A DNA stretch of 64,000 nt from Phenylobacterium haematophilum (GTDB lineage: Bacteria > Pseudomonadota > Alphaproteobacteria > Caulobacterales > Caulobacteraceae), in assembly GCF_014196295.1 (NCBI RefSeq), contig NZ_JACIDK010000002.1, forward strand, positions 682,001 through 746,000. Reading direction: 5' to 3'. A program made the position numbers and the translations under genes. Under the pieces are notes generated by a model. That model made no database searches, was not told the DNA's origin, and saw nothing but the letters and a program-made list of their open reading frames with translations. How positions within the stretch are numbered: the first letter of the stretch is position 1; every line of letters begins with the position of its first letter. Of the stretch, positions 38,322 through 45,183 are shown piece after piece.

Positions 38322-38761
38322 CCTCGGACGCCGACCTTGTGCACATGCGCCGCGCCATCGCCCTGGCGCGCACGCACGTCGGTCTGACCGGGGAGAATCC
38401 CAGCGTCGGCTGCGTGCTGGTCAAGGACGGCGTCATCGTTGGCGAAGGGGTGACCGCCGAAGGCGGGCGGCCCCATGCTGAAGAGCAGGCTATTGAAAAG
38501 GCTGGCGATCTGGCGCGCGGCGCCGTCGCCTACGTGACGCTCGAGCCGTGTGGCGCGCGCTCGTCGGGCGCGGCCTCATGCTCGCAGCGCCTGGTGAGCG
38601 CGGGCGTGGCGGAAGTCGTGATCGCGTGCGAAGACGCCTCGCCTTACGCCTCCGGGCAGGGCGCCGAGCGATTGGCGGGCGCGGGGGTTCTACTCCGCCT
38701 CGGGGTGCTCGCCGACGAGGCCGCGGGCCTATACGAAACCTACCAACCGCCGCGAAATTAA
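38318..38761 (+). CDS. Stand-alone RibD-type deaminase domain protein
   Basis: The 147-residue protein contains only the zinc-dependent deaminase half of RibD. N-terminal [29 protein letters not shown] leads to zinc ligands in [13 protein letters not shown] and [14 protein letters not shown], where RibD normally has PCxHxGxTPPC. The reductase half is absent. It may deaminate the riboflavin precursor or a different pyrimidine; the altered [12 protein letters not shown] loop makes the substrate uncertain. It is translationally coupled to gpmA, which is not a riboflavin context. Confidence 0.8.
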   Translation: MTSDADLVHMRRAIALARTHVGLTGENPSVGCVLVKDGVIVGEGVTAEGGRPHAEEQAIEKAGDLARGAVAYVTLEPCGARSSGAASCSQRLVSAGVAEVVIACEDASPYASGQGAERLAGAGVLLRLGVLADEAAGLYETYQPPRN

Positions 38762-38841
38762 CCACCGCAAGCTAACCCGCGGAAAGAGCGTGTTAATTAC
38801 GCGGACCTAGGATCGGGCCCTGAAAGTCAGTGGGGTTTCCG

Positions 38842-40101
38842 ATGTCCGCCCAGAGCGCTCCAGCCCAGGAGTTGCGCAGGCTCGATCAGCACGAGCTCGA
38901 CGCCGTCTGCGCCAAGCACGACCGCCTTTGGACCTCGAAGCCGGGCGGCGCCCGCGCCGTGTTCGCCTGGAAAGATCTTTCGGGGCTCGACCTCCGCGGA
39001 AAAAATCTCTGCGACGCCGACCTGACCGGCGCGGTGCTCGCCGACTGCCAGATGCAGGGCATTCGCCTCGATCACGCCAACCTGTTCGGCGCTGACCTGC
39101 AGAACGCCAACCTGACCGACGCCTCGCTGCGCCGGGCCGACCTGCGCGGCGCCTGCCTGCGCGGCGCCAACCTGACCGGCGCCGACATGTTCGAGGCCGA
39201 CCTGCGCGAAGGCTCGATCGCCGTCGGCGACCGCGACAAGGGTCTGCGCGTTCTCGAGCACATCAACCGGGTGGGCGAGGCTTCCGGAGCGATTCTGGCG
39301 GGCGCCAACCTCGAACGCTCCCGGCTCTCGGGGGTCATGGCGATCAAGGCCGACTTCAGCGACGCGATCCTCAAGGACGCCAAGCTGGTGCGGGCCAACC
39401 TCAAGCAGGCCAATATGTCCGGCGCCAATATGGCCGGCTGCGACCTGTCCGGCGCCGATCTCGCCGGCGCGGACATGCGCGACGTGATCCTGGTCGGCGC
39501 GAAGACCTTCGCCTGGAACGTGTCCCAGGCCGACATGCGCGGCGTGCTGACCGACGACCCGGTCGGCAAGTCGGTGCAGGACCTGCCCTACAAGACCATG
39601 ATCCGCGACCACGCCAAATGGTGCGAGACCGGCGGCGCCGAGGGCACGCCGAGCGTGTTCGACAACGCCGACCTGCGGGCGCTGGAAACCATCCGCGGCT
39701 TCAACCTGACGGCCCTCTCGGCCAAGGGCGCGGTGTTCTACGGCCTCGACATGGAAGGCGTGCAGCTGCAGGGCGCCCAACTCGATGGCGCCGACCTCCG
39801 CAACTGCAACCTGCGCCGGGCCGACCTGCGCGGGGCGCGCCTGATCGGGGCCAAGCTGTCGGGCGCGGACCTTCGCGATGCGCAGATGGGGCCGCTGCTC
39901 CTGGGCGCGGACCGCACCCTGCCGAGCAACCTCACCGGCGCGACGTTGAAGAACGCCGACCTGGCGCGGGCCGACTGCCGCCACGCGATATTCGTCGACG
40001 CCGACCTTAGCCGCGCCAACTTCACCAGCGCCATGGTCCGCAACGCCAACCTGACCAACGCCCAGAAGTGGGGCGCGCGCGGGCTTGAAGACGTGATCTG
40101 A
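38842..40101 (+). CDS. Pentapeptide-repeat protein (two repeat blocks)
   Basis: The 419-residue protein is built of A(D/N)LxX pentapeptides forming right-handed quadrilateral beta-helices. Block 1 spans roughly residues 50-240 with a short interruption at about 130-155 (VGDRDKGLRVLEHINRVGEA). A non-repeat segment at about 240-290 contains TMIRDHAKWCETGGAEG. Block 2 spans about 290-410. No N-terminal signal is visible, so it is probably cytoplasmic. The ATG at 38842 follows GTGGGG; a GTG at 38830 is in frame. Function is unknown; some family members mimic DNA or bind gyrase, but nothing here proves that. Confidence 0.85.
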   Translation: MSAQSAPAQELRRLDQHELDAVCAKHDRLWTSKPGGARAVFAWKDLSGLDLRGKNLCDADLTGAVLADCQMQGIRLDHANLFGADLQNANLTDASLRRADLRGACLRGANLTGADMFEADLREGSIAVGDRDKGLRVLEHINRVGEASGAILAGANLERSRLSGVMAIKADFSDAILKDAKLVRANLKQANMSGANMAGCDLSGADLAGADMRDVILVGAKTFAWNVSQADMRGVLTDDPVGKSVQDLPYKTMIRDHAKWCETGGAEGTPSVFDNADLRALETIRGFNLTALSAKGAVFYGLDMEGVQLQGAQLDGADLRNCNLRRADLRGARLIGAKLSGADLRDAQMGPLLLGADRTLPSNLTGATLKNADLARADCRHAIFVDADLSRANFTSAMVRNANLTNAQKWGARGLEDVI

Positions 40102-40163
40102 GCCCCTTGGGCTGACGCCCGGGCAAGGCGCTATCTTCGGCCTCCGCCAAGGAGGCTGCGCCT

Positions 40164-40931
40164 ATGCAAACCGTCAGCGTCGAAGTCCGCGGCCGCACCG
40201 CGATCGTCACCATCGAGCGCCCCGAGCGCCGCAACGCCGTCGACGGGGCTACGGCGCAAGCTCTCTACAAAGCCTTCAAGAGCTTCGACGCCGACGAGGC
40301 GCTGGACGTCGCGGTGCTGCAGGGCCGCGGCGGCGCGTTCTGCGCCGGCGCCGACCTCAAAGGCGTCAGCGAGGGACGGGGCAATCCGGTCCATGTCGAC
40401 GGCGACCTTGGGCCGATGGGCTGTACGCGGTTGGCCCTCTCCAAGCCGGTGATCGCGGCGATCGAAGGCCACGCGGTCGCCGGCGGGCTAGAGGTCGCGG
40501 CTTGGTGCGACCTGCGCGTCGCGGCCGAGGACGCGGTGTTCGGAGTGTTTTGCCGCCGCTTTGGCGTGCCGCTGATCGACCTGGGGACGGTGCGGCTGCC
40601 ACGGCTGATCGGCCACTCGCGGGCCATGGACCTGATCCTGACCGGCCGCCCGGTCGGTGCGCGCGAAGCCTTCGAGATCGGGCTGGCCAATCGCTTGGCG
40701 TCGAGCGGCGGCGCGCTCGACGCAGCGCTGGAGTTGGCCGCCAGGATCGGCGGCTTTCCCCAGACCTGCCTGCGCAATGATCGCGCCTCGGCCATCGCCC
40801 AGTGGTCGATGGACTGGGAGGCGGCCGCCCGCTTCGAGGTGGAGTTGGGCCGCGCCACCCTGGCCAGCGGCGAGGCGCGCGACGGTGCAGCTCGCTTCAC
40901 GTCCGGCCAAGGCCGGCACGGGACATTCTGA
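40164..40931 (+). CDS. Enoyl-CoA hydratase/isomerase (crotonase) family protein
   Basis: The 255-residue crotonase-fold protein has the oxyanion-hole segments GRGGAFCAGADLKGVSEG and AIEGHAVAGGLEVAAWCDL. The position of the first catalytic Glu is occupied in GGLEVAAW (a hydrophobic stretch), and the second region reads FCRRFGVPLIDLGTVRLPRLIG, where classical hydratases have a Glu after GVP. The missing canonical Glu144/Glu164 pair means the reaction may differ from hydration. The neighbours do not define a pathway. Confidence 0.85.
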   Translation: MQTVSVEVRGRTAIVTIERPERRNAVDGATAQALYKAFKSFDADEALDVAVLQGRGGAFCAGADLKGVSEGRGNPVHVDGDLGPMGCTRLALSKPVIAAIEGHAVAGGLEVAAWCDLRVAAEDAVFGVFCRRFGVPLIDLGTVRLPRLIGHSRAMDLILTGRPVGAREAFEIGLANRLASSGGALDAALELAARIGGFPQTCLRNDRASAIAQWSMDWEAAARFEVELGRATLASGEARDGAARFTSGQGRHGTF

Positions 40932-40935
40932 GGCG

Positions 40936-40969
40936 AAAAAGAAAGGACGGCGCCTTTCGGAGCCGCCCT
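40936..40969 (-). terminator. Likely terminator of hsp20
   Basis: On the minus strand AGGGCGGC pairs with GCCGTCCT (one mismatch) across a 10-base loop, then a T-rich run (complement of 40936-40944). It lies about 80 bases beyond the hsp20 stop. Confidence 0.55.
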
Positions 40970-40989
40970 GCGAAGTCTGGGAGGGGAGC

Positions 40990-41017
40990 GGGGCGGCGCA
41001 GGTCGCTGCGCCGCCCC
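40990..41017. terminator. Strong GC hairpin between enoyl-CoA hydratase and hsp20
   Basis: GGGGCGGCGCAG and CTGCGCCGCCCC form a perfect 12-bp stem with a 4-base loop. No T-tract follows on either strand, so it may be a pause or RNA-stabilising element between two convergent genes. Confidence 0.5.
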
Positions 41018-41047
41018 GGAGGGCTGGAGGGCCGCCTCAGGGGGAGG

Positions 41048-41503
41048 TTAGGCGGCCTTCTCGCCTTCGATCAGGTTGGCTTCGGTCGCGGTCGAAATCG
41101 CGATCGTGCGGGGTTTCAGCGCTTCAGGGAGTTCGCGCTTCAGCGAGATGGAGAGCAGGCCGTCTGCGAGCTTTGCCTCGGTGACCACCACGTAGTCGGC
41201 GAGTTGGAAGCGGCGCTCGAAGTTGCGCTCGGCCAAGCCGCGATGGAGGAACCGGCGCTGGTCGTCGTTGGCGGCCTTGCGGCCCTGGACGGTCAGGAGG
41301 TTTTCCTTGACCTCGATGTTCAGTTCCTCGGGACGGAAGCCGGCGACCGCGATTTCGACGCGGTAGGCGTTCTCGTCAGTGCGCTCGATGTTGTAGGGCG
41401 GATAGCCGGCCGCGGCGTCAGCGCTGGCGGTTTCCAGCAGCGAAGCCAGGCGGTCGAAACCCACGACAGAGCGATAGAGGGGGGAGAAGTCGATCGTACG
41501 CAT
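41048..41503 (-). CDS. Hsp20/alpha-crystallin small heat-shock protein (IbpA-like)
   Basis: The 151-residue class A small heat-shock protein holds unfolding proteins in a refoldable state. It begins MRTIDFSPLYRSVVGFDRLA and has PPYNIERTDENAYRVEIAVAG, the alpha-crystallin core FRPEELNIEVKENLLTVQGRK, and FLHRGLAERNFERRFQLAD with the AxxGxL-type end LADGLLSISLKRE. The ATG at 41503 is preceded by AGAAGG. Upstream lie a sigma-32-type promoter and a hairpin that buries the ribosome site. The longer frame to 41731 covers that leader. Confidence 0.94.
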   Translation of the reverse strand: MRTIDFSPLYRSVVGFDRLASLLETASADAAAGYPPYNIERTDENAYRVEIAVAGFRPEELNIEVKENLLTVQGRKAANDDQRRFLHRGLAERNFERRFQLADYVVVTEAKLADGLLSISLKRELPEALKPRTIAISTATEANLIEGEKAA

Positions 41504-41511
41504 TTCCAGAT

Positions 41512-41533
41512 ACCTTCTTGTCTCAAGCAAGGT
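41512..41533 (-). promoter_or_regulatory. ROSE-like RNA thermometer hairpin over the hsp20 ribosome site
   Basis: In the hsp20 leader ACCTT-G-CTTG pairs with CAAG-AAGGT across a 3-base AGA loop, leaving one bulged G. The pairing masks the AGAAGG ribosome site, which is 9 bases from the ATG. A weak stem with a bulged G opposite the Shine-Dalgarno sequence is the feature of ROSE thermometers found before rhizobial and enterobacterial small heat-shock genes. Confidence 0.6.
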
Positions 41534-41612
41534 TGCGATGTCGGACGGAGCGCGAGCCGGGATCGGCCTCGGCGGTGTCCGGAAGGCCCGGGTGTCCAGC
41601 GCCTTCGGATGT

Positions 41613-41642
41613 CTAGGTGGGAGGCGATTTGCGCGGTTCAAG
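41613..41642 (-). promoter_or_regulatory. Candidate sigma-32 (RpoH) promoter for hsp20
   Basis: On the minus strand CTTGAA (41642-41637) is followed after 15 bases by CCCACCTAG (41621-41613), close to the heat-shock pattern CTTGAAA-N-CCCCATnT. The predicted leader is about 105 bases and contains the thermometer hairpin. Confidence 0.5.
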
Positions 41643-41757
41643 ACCTGCGGGGCGCAACAATCTTGCATGGCCTGGCTGCCAAGCGCGCAAGCCGGGTTGC
41701 CAGCCGCGCCGACCCCTCTAGGCTGCGCCACGTCCAGGAAAACAACCAGAAGGCTCG

Positions 41758-42606
41758 ATGCAGATGTCCCCCCGTATGTTCGCGCTCGCCACCGCCGCGG
41801 CGATCGCCGTCATCGCCCAGCCGGCGATCGCCTCGGCTGAAGACGCCGCCCTCAAGGCCGCCATCGCCGGTCCGCAGCGCGGCGCCGACCACGTCGCCCG
41901 CGATGCGGCGCGCCACCCCTACGAGAGCCTTGAGTTCTGGGGCGTGAAGCCCAAGGCGACGGTCATCGAGATCTCGCCCGGCTCAGGCTATTGGACCGAG
42001 ATCCTCGCCCCCTACGCCAAAGCCACCGGCGGGACCTATGTCGCCGGCGTCGCCGACCTGGCGAACCCCAAGCTGTCGGACGGCGCCCGCAAGGGCCGCG
42101 CCGACTTCGAGGCCAAGTACGCCGACCAGGCCAAGTTCGGCCCCATCACCTATGTCGGCTTCGGGCCGGTGTCGGGGCCGCTCGGCGCGCCGGGCTCCGC
42201 CGACGTCGTCATCACCGCCCGCAACGTCCATAACTGGATGGGCCAGCCGGGCATGCTCGACAAGGTGTTCAAGGATTTCCACGACGTGCTGAAGCCCGGC
42301 GGCGTGCTGGCGGTCGAAGAGCATCGTTCCGACCCCACCCGCGCCCAGGTTCCGGGGGCGTCGGACGGCTATGTCGCGACCGACTTCGTGATCGCCACGG
42401 CCGAGAAGGCCGGCTTCAAGCTCGACGCCAAGTCAGAGATCAACGCCAACCCCAAGGACACCAAGGACCACCCGTTCGGGGTCTGGACGCTGCCGCCGGT
42501 CCGCCGTTCGCCCGCCGCCGACAAGCCCGATCCGAGCTTCGATCGCGCCAAGTACGACGCCATCGGCGAGAGCGACCGGATGACCCTGCGGTTCGTCAAA
42601 CAGTAG
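41758..42606 (+). CDS. Exported class I SAM-dependent methyltransferase, copy 1
   Basis: The 282-residue protein begins with a clear signal peptide (MFALATAAAIAVIAQPAIASA) and continues as a class I methyltransferase. The SAM motif is VIEISPGSGYWTEILAPYA, followed by an acidic strand end, ADVVITARNVHNWMG and KPGGVLAVEEHRSDP. The C-terminus has the conserved KSEINANPKDTKDHPFGVWTLPP segment shared with its neighbour. Export of a SAM-dependent enzyme is puzzling, because SAM is cytosolic. It is followed after 66 bases by a paralogous lipoprotein form; a hairpin lies between. Confidence 0.87.
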   Translation: MQMSPRMFALATAAAIAVIAQPAIASAEDAALKAAIAGPQRGADHVARDAARHPYESLEFWGVKPKATVIEISPGSGYWTEILAPYAKATGGTYVAGVADLANPKLSDGARKGRADFEAKYADQAKFGPITYVGFGPVSGPLGAPGSADVVITARNVHNWMGQPGMLDKVFKDFHDVLKPGGVLAVEEHRSDPTRAQVPGASDGYVATDFVIATAEKAGFKLDAKSEINANPKDTKDHPFGVWTLPPVRRSPAADKPDPSFDRAKYDAIGESDRMTLRFVKQ

Positions 42607-42619
42607 GGCCACGCTTTGA

Positions 42620-42657
42620 CCATCGTCCCGGGTCAGGTAAGCCGCTCGGGACGATGG
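42620..42657. terminator. 11-bp perfect inverted repeat between the two methyltransferase genes
   Basis: CCATCGTCCCG (42620-42630) and CGGGACGATGG (42647-42657) flank a 16-base loop. It begins 14 bases after the stop of copy 1 and may separate its expression from copy 2. No T-tract is seen. Confidence 0.55.
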
Positions 42658-42672
42658 CGGGTTTGGAATTAC

Positions 42673-43560
42673 ATGCGGCGTATTCTTGCAGGTTCGGCGG
42701 TTTCCTTCTCGCGGCGGGGCGCTCTGATCGGCGCCCTGGCGCTCGCCGCGTGCGGCAAGAAGGGGGAGGCTGAGCCCGCGCCGACCAAAGCCGCACGCAA
42801 CATGACGCTGCAGGACGCGGTGGCCGGTGATTGGCGCTCGCCCGCCGACAAGGCGCGCGACGCCTGGCGCCATCCGATCGAGACCCTGGAGTTCTGGGGC
42901 CTGCAGCCGGGCCAGACGGTGGTCGAGTTCTGGCCCGGCGCCGGCTGGTACACCGACATCCTCGCGCCCTATCTGGCGGCCAATAAGGGCAAGCTGATCG
43001 CGGCCGATCTTGAACCGACCGATCCCGCCTCGACGGAGATCGTCGAGGCCTATCGCGCTCGCCTGAAGGCCAAGCCGAAGATCTACGGCGACGTCGAGAT
43101 CACCGCCTTCGGGCCGACCAGCGGCCCGGTGGCGCCGGCCGGCAGCGCCGACCTGGTGCTGTTCCTGCGCAACCTGCACAACTGGATGGCCGCCGGCATC
43201 GCCGAAAAGGCATTCCGCGACGCCTTCGCCGCTCTGAAGCCCGGAGGCGTGCTGGGGGTCGAGGAGCACCGCGCCGCGCCTGGCGGCGTGCAGGACGTCC
43301 TGGCCGCCAACGGCTATGTCCAAGAGGCCTACGTCGTGCGTCTGGCCCAGGAAGCCGGCTTCGTGCTCGACAAGACCAGCGAGATCAACGCCAACCCGGC
43401 CGACGACCGCGACCACCCGTTCGGGGTCTGGACCCTGCCGCCGGTAAGGCTCACCGCGCCGCGCGGCGAGCCGGCCGATCCGAACTTCGATCGCACGTCC
43501 TACGACGCCGTCGGCGAGAGCGACCGTATGACCCTGCGGCTGGTGAAGCCCGCCGCCTAG
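42673..43560 (+). CDS. Exported (lipoprotein) class I SAM-dependent methyltransferase, copy 2
   Basis: The 295-residue protein has a lipoprotein-type N-terminus (FSRRGALIGALALAAC, Cys near 28; twin arginines precede the hydrophobic stretch). The methyltransferase body matches copy 1: VVEFWPGAGWYTDILAPYLA for the SAM loop, ADLVLFLRNLHNWMAAG, KPGGVLGVEEHRAAP and SEINANPADDRDHPFGVWTLPP. A Tat route would allow export after folding, possibly with SAM bound; this is inference. The ATG at 42673 is chosen because it starts the signal. Confidence 0.87.
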   Translation: MRRILAGSAVSFSRRGALIGALALAACGKKGEAEPAPTKAARNMTLQDAVAGDWRSPADKARDAWRHPIETLEFWGLQPGQTVVEFWPGAGWYTDILAPYLAANKGKLIAADLEPTDPASTEIVEAYRARLKAKPKIYGDVEITAFGPTSGPVAPAGSADLVLFLRNLHNWMAAGIAEKAFRDAFAALKPGGVLGVEEHRAAPGGVQDVLAANGYVQEAYVVRLAQEAGFVLDKTSEINANPADDRDHPFGVWTLPPVRLTAPRGEPADPNFDRTSYDAVGESDRMTLRLVKPAA

Positions 43561-44168
43561 AGCTGCTCGCGGTAGCTGGCGATGATCTGCTCGTCCGGGA
43601 CGGGCACCTTGCCCATGTTCAGCTGGTCGAAGATCATTTCCGCGCCGGAGGGCAGGGCGGTCCGCTCGACCTGCGCCTGGGCCTCCCAAAGCCGGGCCCG
43701 CATGATCGCCTTGGGGCAGTGCAGAAAGGCCTCCTCGACGGCGACCATCAGCACCAGACGCGGCGTCTTGCCGAACTCGACGAACTTGGCGAGGAGGTCC
43801 GGATCGGCGGTGGCGCTCGCCCGGCCGTTGACCCGCAGCACGTCGTCGAAGCCGGGGATCATGAACATCAGGCCGATGCGGCCAGGGCCCGACAGCAGGT
43901 TGCGGATGGTGTCGAGCCGGTTGTTGCCCGGCCGGTCCGGCAGATAGAGCGTCCGCCCGTCTTCGCTGACGTGCACGAAGCCCGGTTCGCCGCCACGGGG
44001 CGAGACGTCGACGGCGCCGTCGGGCCCGGACGAGCTGACCACGCAGAACGGCGACAGGCCGATGAAGGCCCGTCCGTGCTTCTCGACATGGTCCAACACC
44101 TTGTCGAGAACCAGCTTGCCCGGCTGCTTGTAGAGCTCGTCGATGCCGGCGAGATCGAGGGTCTTCAT
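43557..44168 (-). CDS. FMN-binding PPOX-type flavoprotein (MSMEG_1061-like)
   Basis: The 203-residue split-barrel protein belongs to the pyridoxamine-phosphate-oxidase-like group: HGRAFIGLSPFCVVSSSGPDG, VDVSPRGGEPGFVHV, LYLPDRPGNNRLDTIRNLL and GLMFMIPGFDDVLRVNGRA. The family binds FMN or F420-type cofactors; MSMEG_1061-like members are annotated as FMN proteins of unknown substrate. It is convergent with methyltransferase copy 2, with a 4-base overlap, and alone on its transcript. Confidence 0.87.
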   Translation of the reverse strand: MKTLDLAGIDELYKQPGKLVLDKVLDHVEKHGRAFIGLSPFCVVSSSGPDGAVDVSPRGGEPGFVHVSEDGRTLYLPDRPGNNRLDTIRNLLSGPGRIGLMFMIPGFDDVLRVNGRASATADPDLLAKFVEFGKTPRLVLMVAVEEAFLHCPKAIMRARLWEAQAQVERTALPSGAEMIFDQLNMGKVPVPDEQIIASYREQL

Positions 44169-44326
44169 ATGCGTTCTCCCCGCTCTTGTTGAGATCTATT
44201 CGCAAGTATGAGCTTGAACCGGCGCGCTGTCATCCCAAGATGAACGAGCCTGCGCCCAGCTCTGTCAGCATGCAGTCACCTGCAAGCTGCTAGCTTGGCG
44301 CGAACTCGATGCGCTAAAGGCCAGAT

Positions 44327-44770
44327 ATGATCCGCAACGCCCTGCTCGCCCTGATCCCCGCCAGCCTTATGCTGGCTGCTCCCGCCGCCGCGCAGGAGCA
44401 GACCATCCTGCCTGGATACTGGGACGTGACGAACAAGGTCTCGGCGATCATCAGCCAGACCAAGACCGAGAAGCGCTGCATCACGCCGTCGGAGGTCTCG
44501 AAGTTCGTGATGGGGCCGTCCAATCGCCACTACAAGTGCGACTACCCGACCCGGGTGTTCAAGGACGGCAAGATCCGCCTGAAGGGAAACTGCGCCACCA
44601 AGAACGGCAGCCAGGCCGCGTTGGAGGCGACCGGAACCTACTCGCCGACCACCTTCACGATGAACGCCAAGATCAGCACCACCTATGCCGGGGTGCCGCT
44701 GAGCGCCAACGCCACGACCACCGCCAAGCGCATCAGCGAGACCTGTCCGGCGGCCGCGCCCGCCTCTTAA
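44327..44770 (+). CDS. DUF3617 family exported protein
   Basis: The 147-residue protein has a signal peptide (MIRNALLALIPASLMLAAPAAA) and the DUF3617 core: a GYWDVTNKVS start, CITPSEVSKFV, CDYPTRVFKDGKIRLKGNC and a beta-rich ending with a last cysteine (SETCPAA). The paired cysteines suggest disulfides in the periplasm. Function is unknown. It is one of several exported proteins in this 41-45 kb stretch. Confidence 0.83.
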   Translation: MIRNALLALIPASLMLAAPAAAQEQTILPGYWDVTNKVSAIISQTKTEKRCITPSEVSKFVMGPSNRHYKCDYPTRVFKDGKIRLKGNCATKNGSQAALEATGTYSPTTFTMNAKISTTYAGVPLSANATTTAKRISETCPAAAPAS

Positions 44771-44871
44771 CCAAGCCGGAGTCGAATTCGCCGCTCAAAC
44801 CCTGGCTGAGCCGTTTACTTGGCTCGCGCTTGAGGCGAAGCTGACGCTCACGAGCATGTGAGACGGTGCGT

Positions 44872-45183
44872 ATGACGACGACCCTGGAAGAACTGACCCA
44901 GCGCGTGGCCGCCGCCGTGGGCGAGGACGCCGGCCTTGGCAAGACGTTCAAGGTCGATCTGCGCGGCGAAGGCTTCATCCACATCGACGGCGCGAGCGTG
45001 ACCAACGAGGACAAGCCGGCTGACCTGACGGTCTCGATCAGCCGCAAGGACCTCAAGGCGCTCGGGGCGGGCGAACTTAATCCGATGACCGCGGTCATCA
45101 CCGGCCGCCTGAAGGTCTCGGACATGGGCCTGGCCATGTCGCTGCAGCCGCAGATGCAGGCGTTGTTCGCCAAACTGGGATGA
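44872..45183 (+). CDS. SCP2 sterol-binding domain protein
   Basis: The 103-residue single-domain SCP2-like protein reads LRGEGFIHIDGASVTNEDKPADLTVSISRKDLKALGAGELNPM, the family pattern, and ends in the usual helix QMQALFAKLG. Bacterial stand-alone SCP2 proteins bind lipids or acyl chains. The ATG at 44872 is chosen over a GTG two codons upstream. Its stop overlaps the start of the lysophospholipase-like gene (ATGA), consistent with shared lipid metabolism. Confidence 0.87.
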   Translation: MTTTLEELTQRVAAAVGEDAGLGKTFKVDLRGEGFIHIDGASVTNEDKPADLTVSISRKDLKALGAGELNPMTAVITGRLKVSDMGLAMSLQPQMQALFAKLG

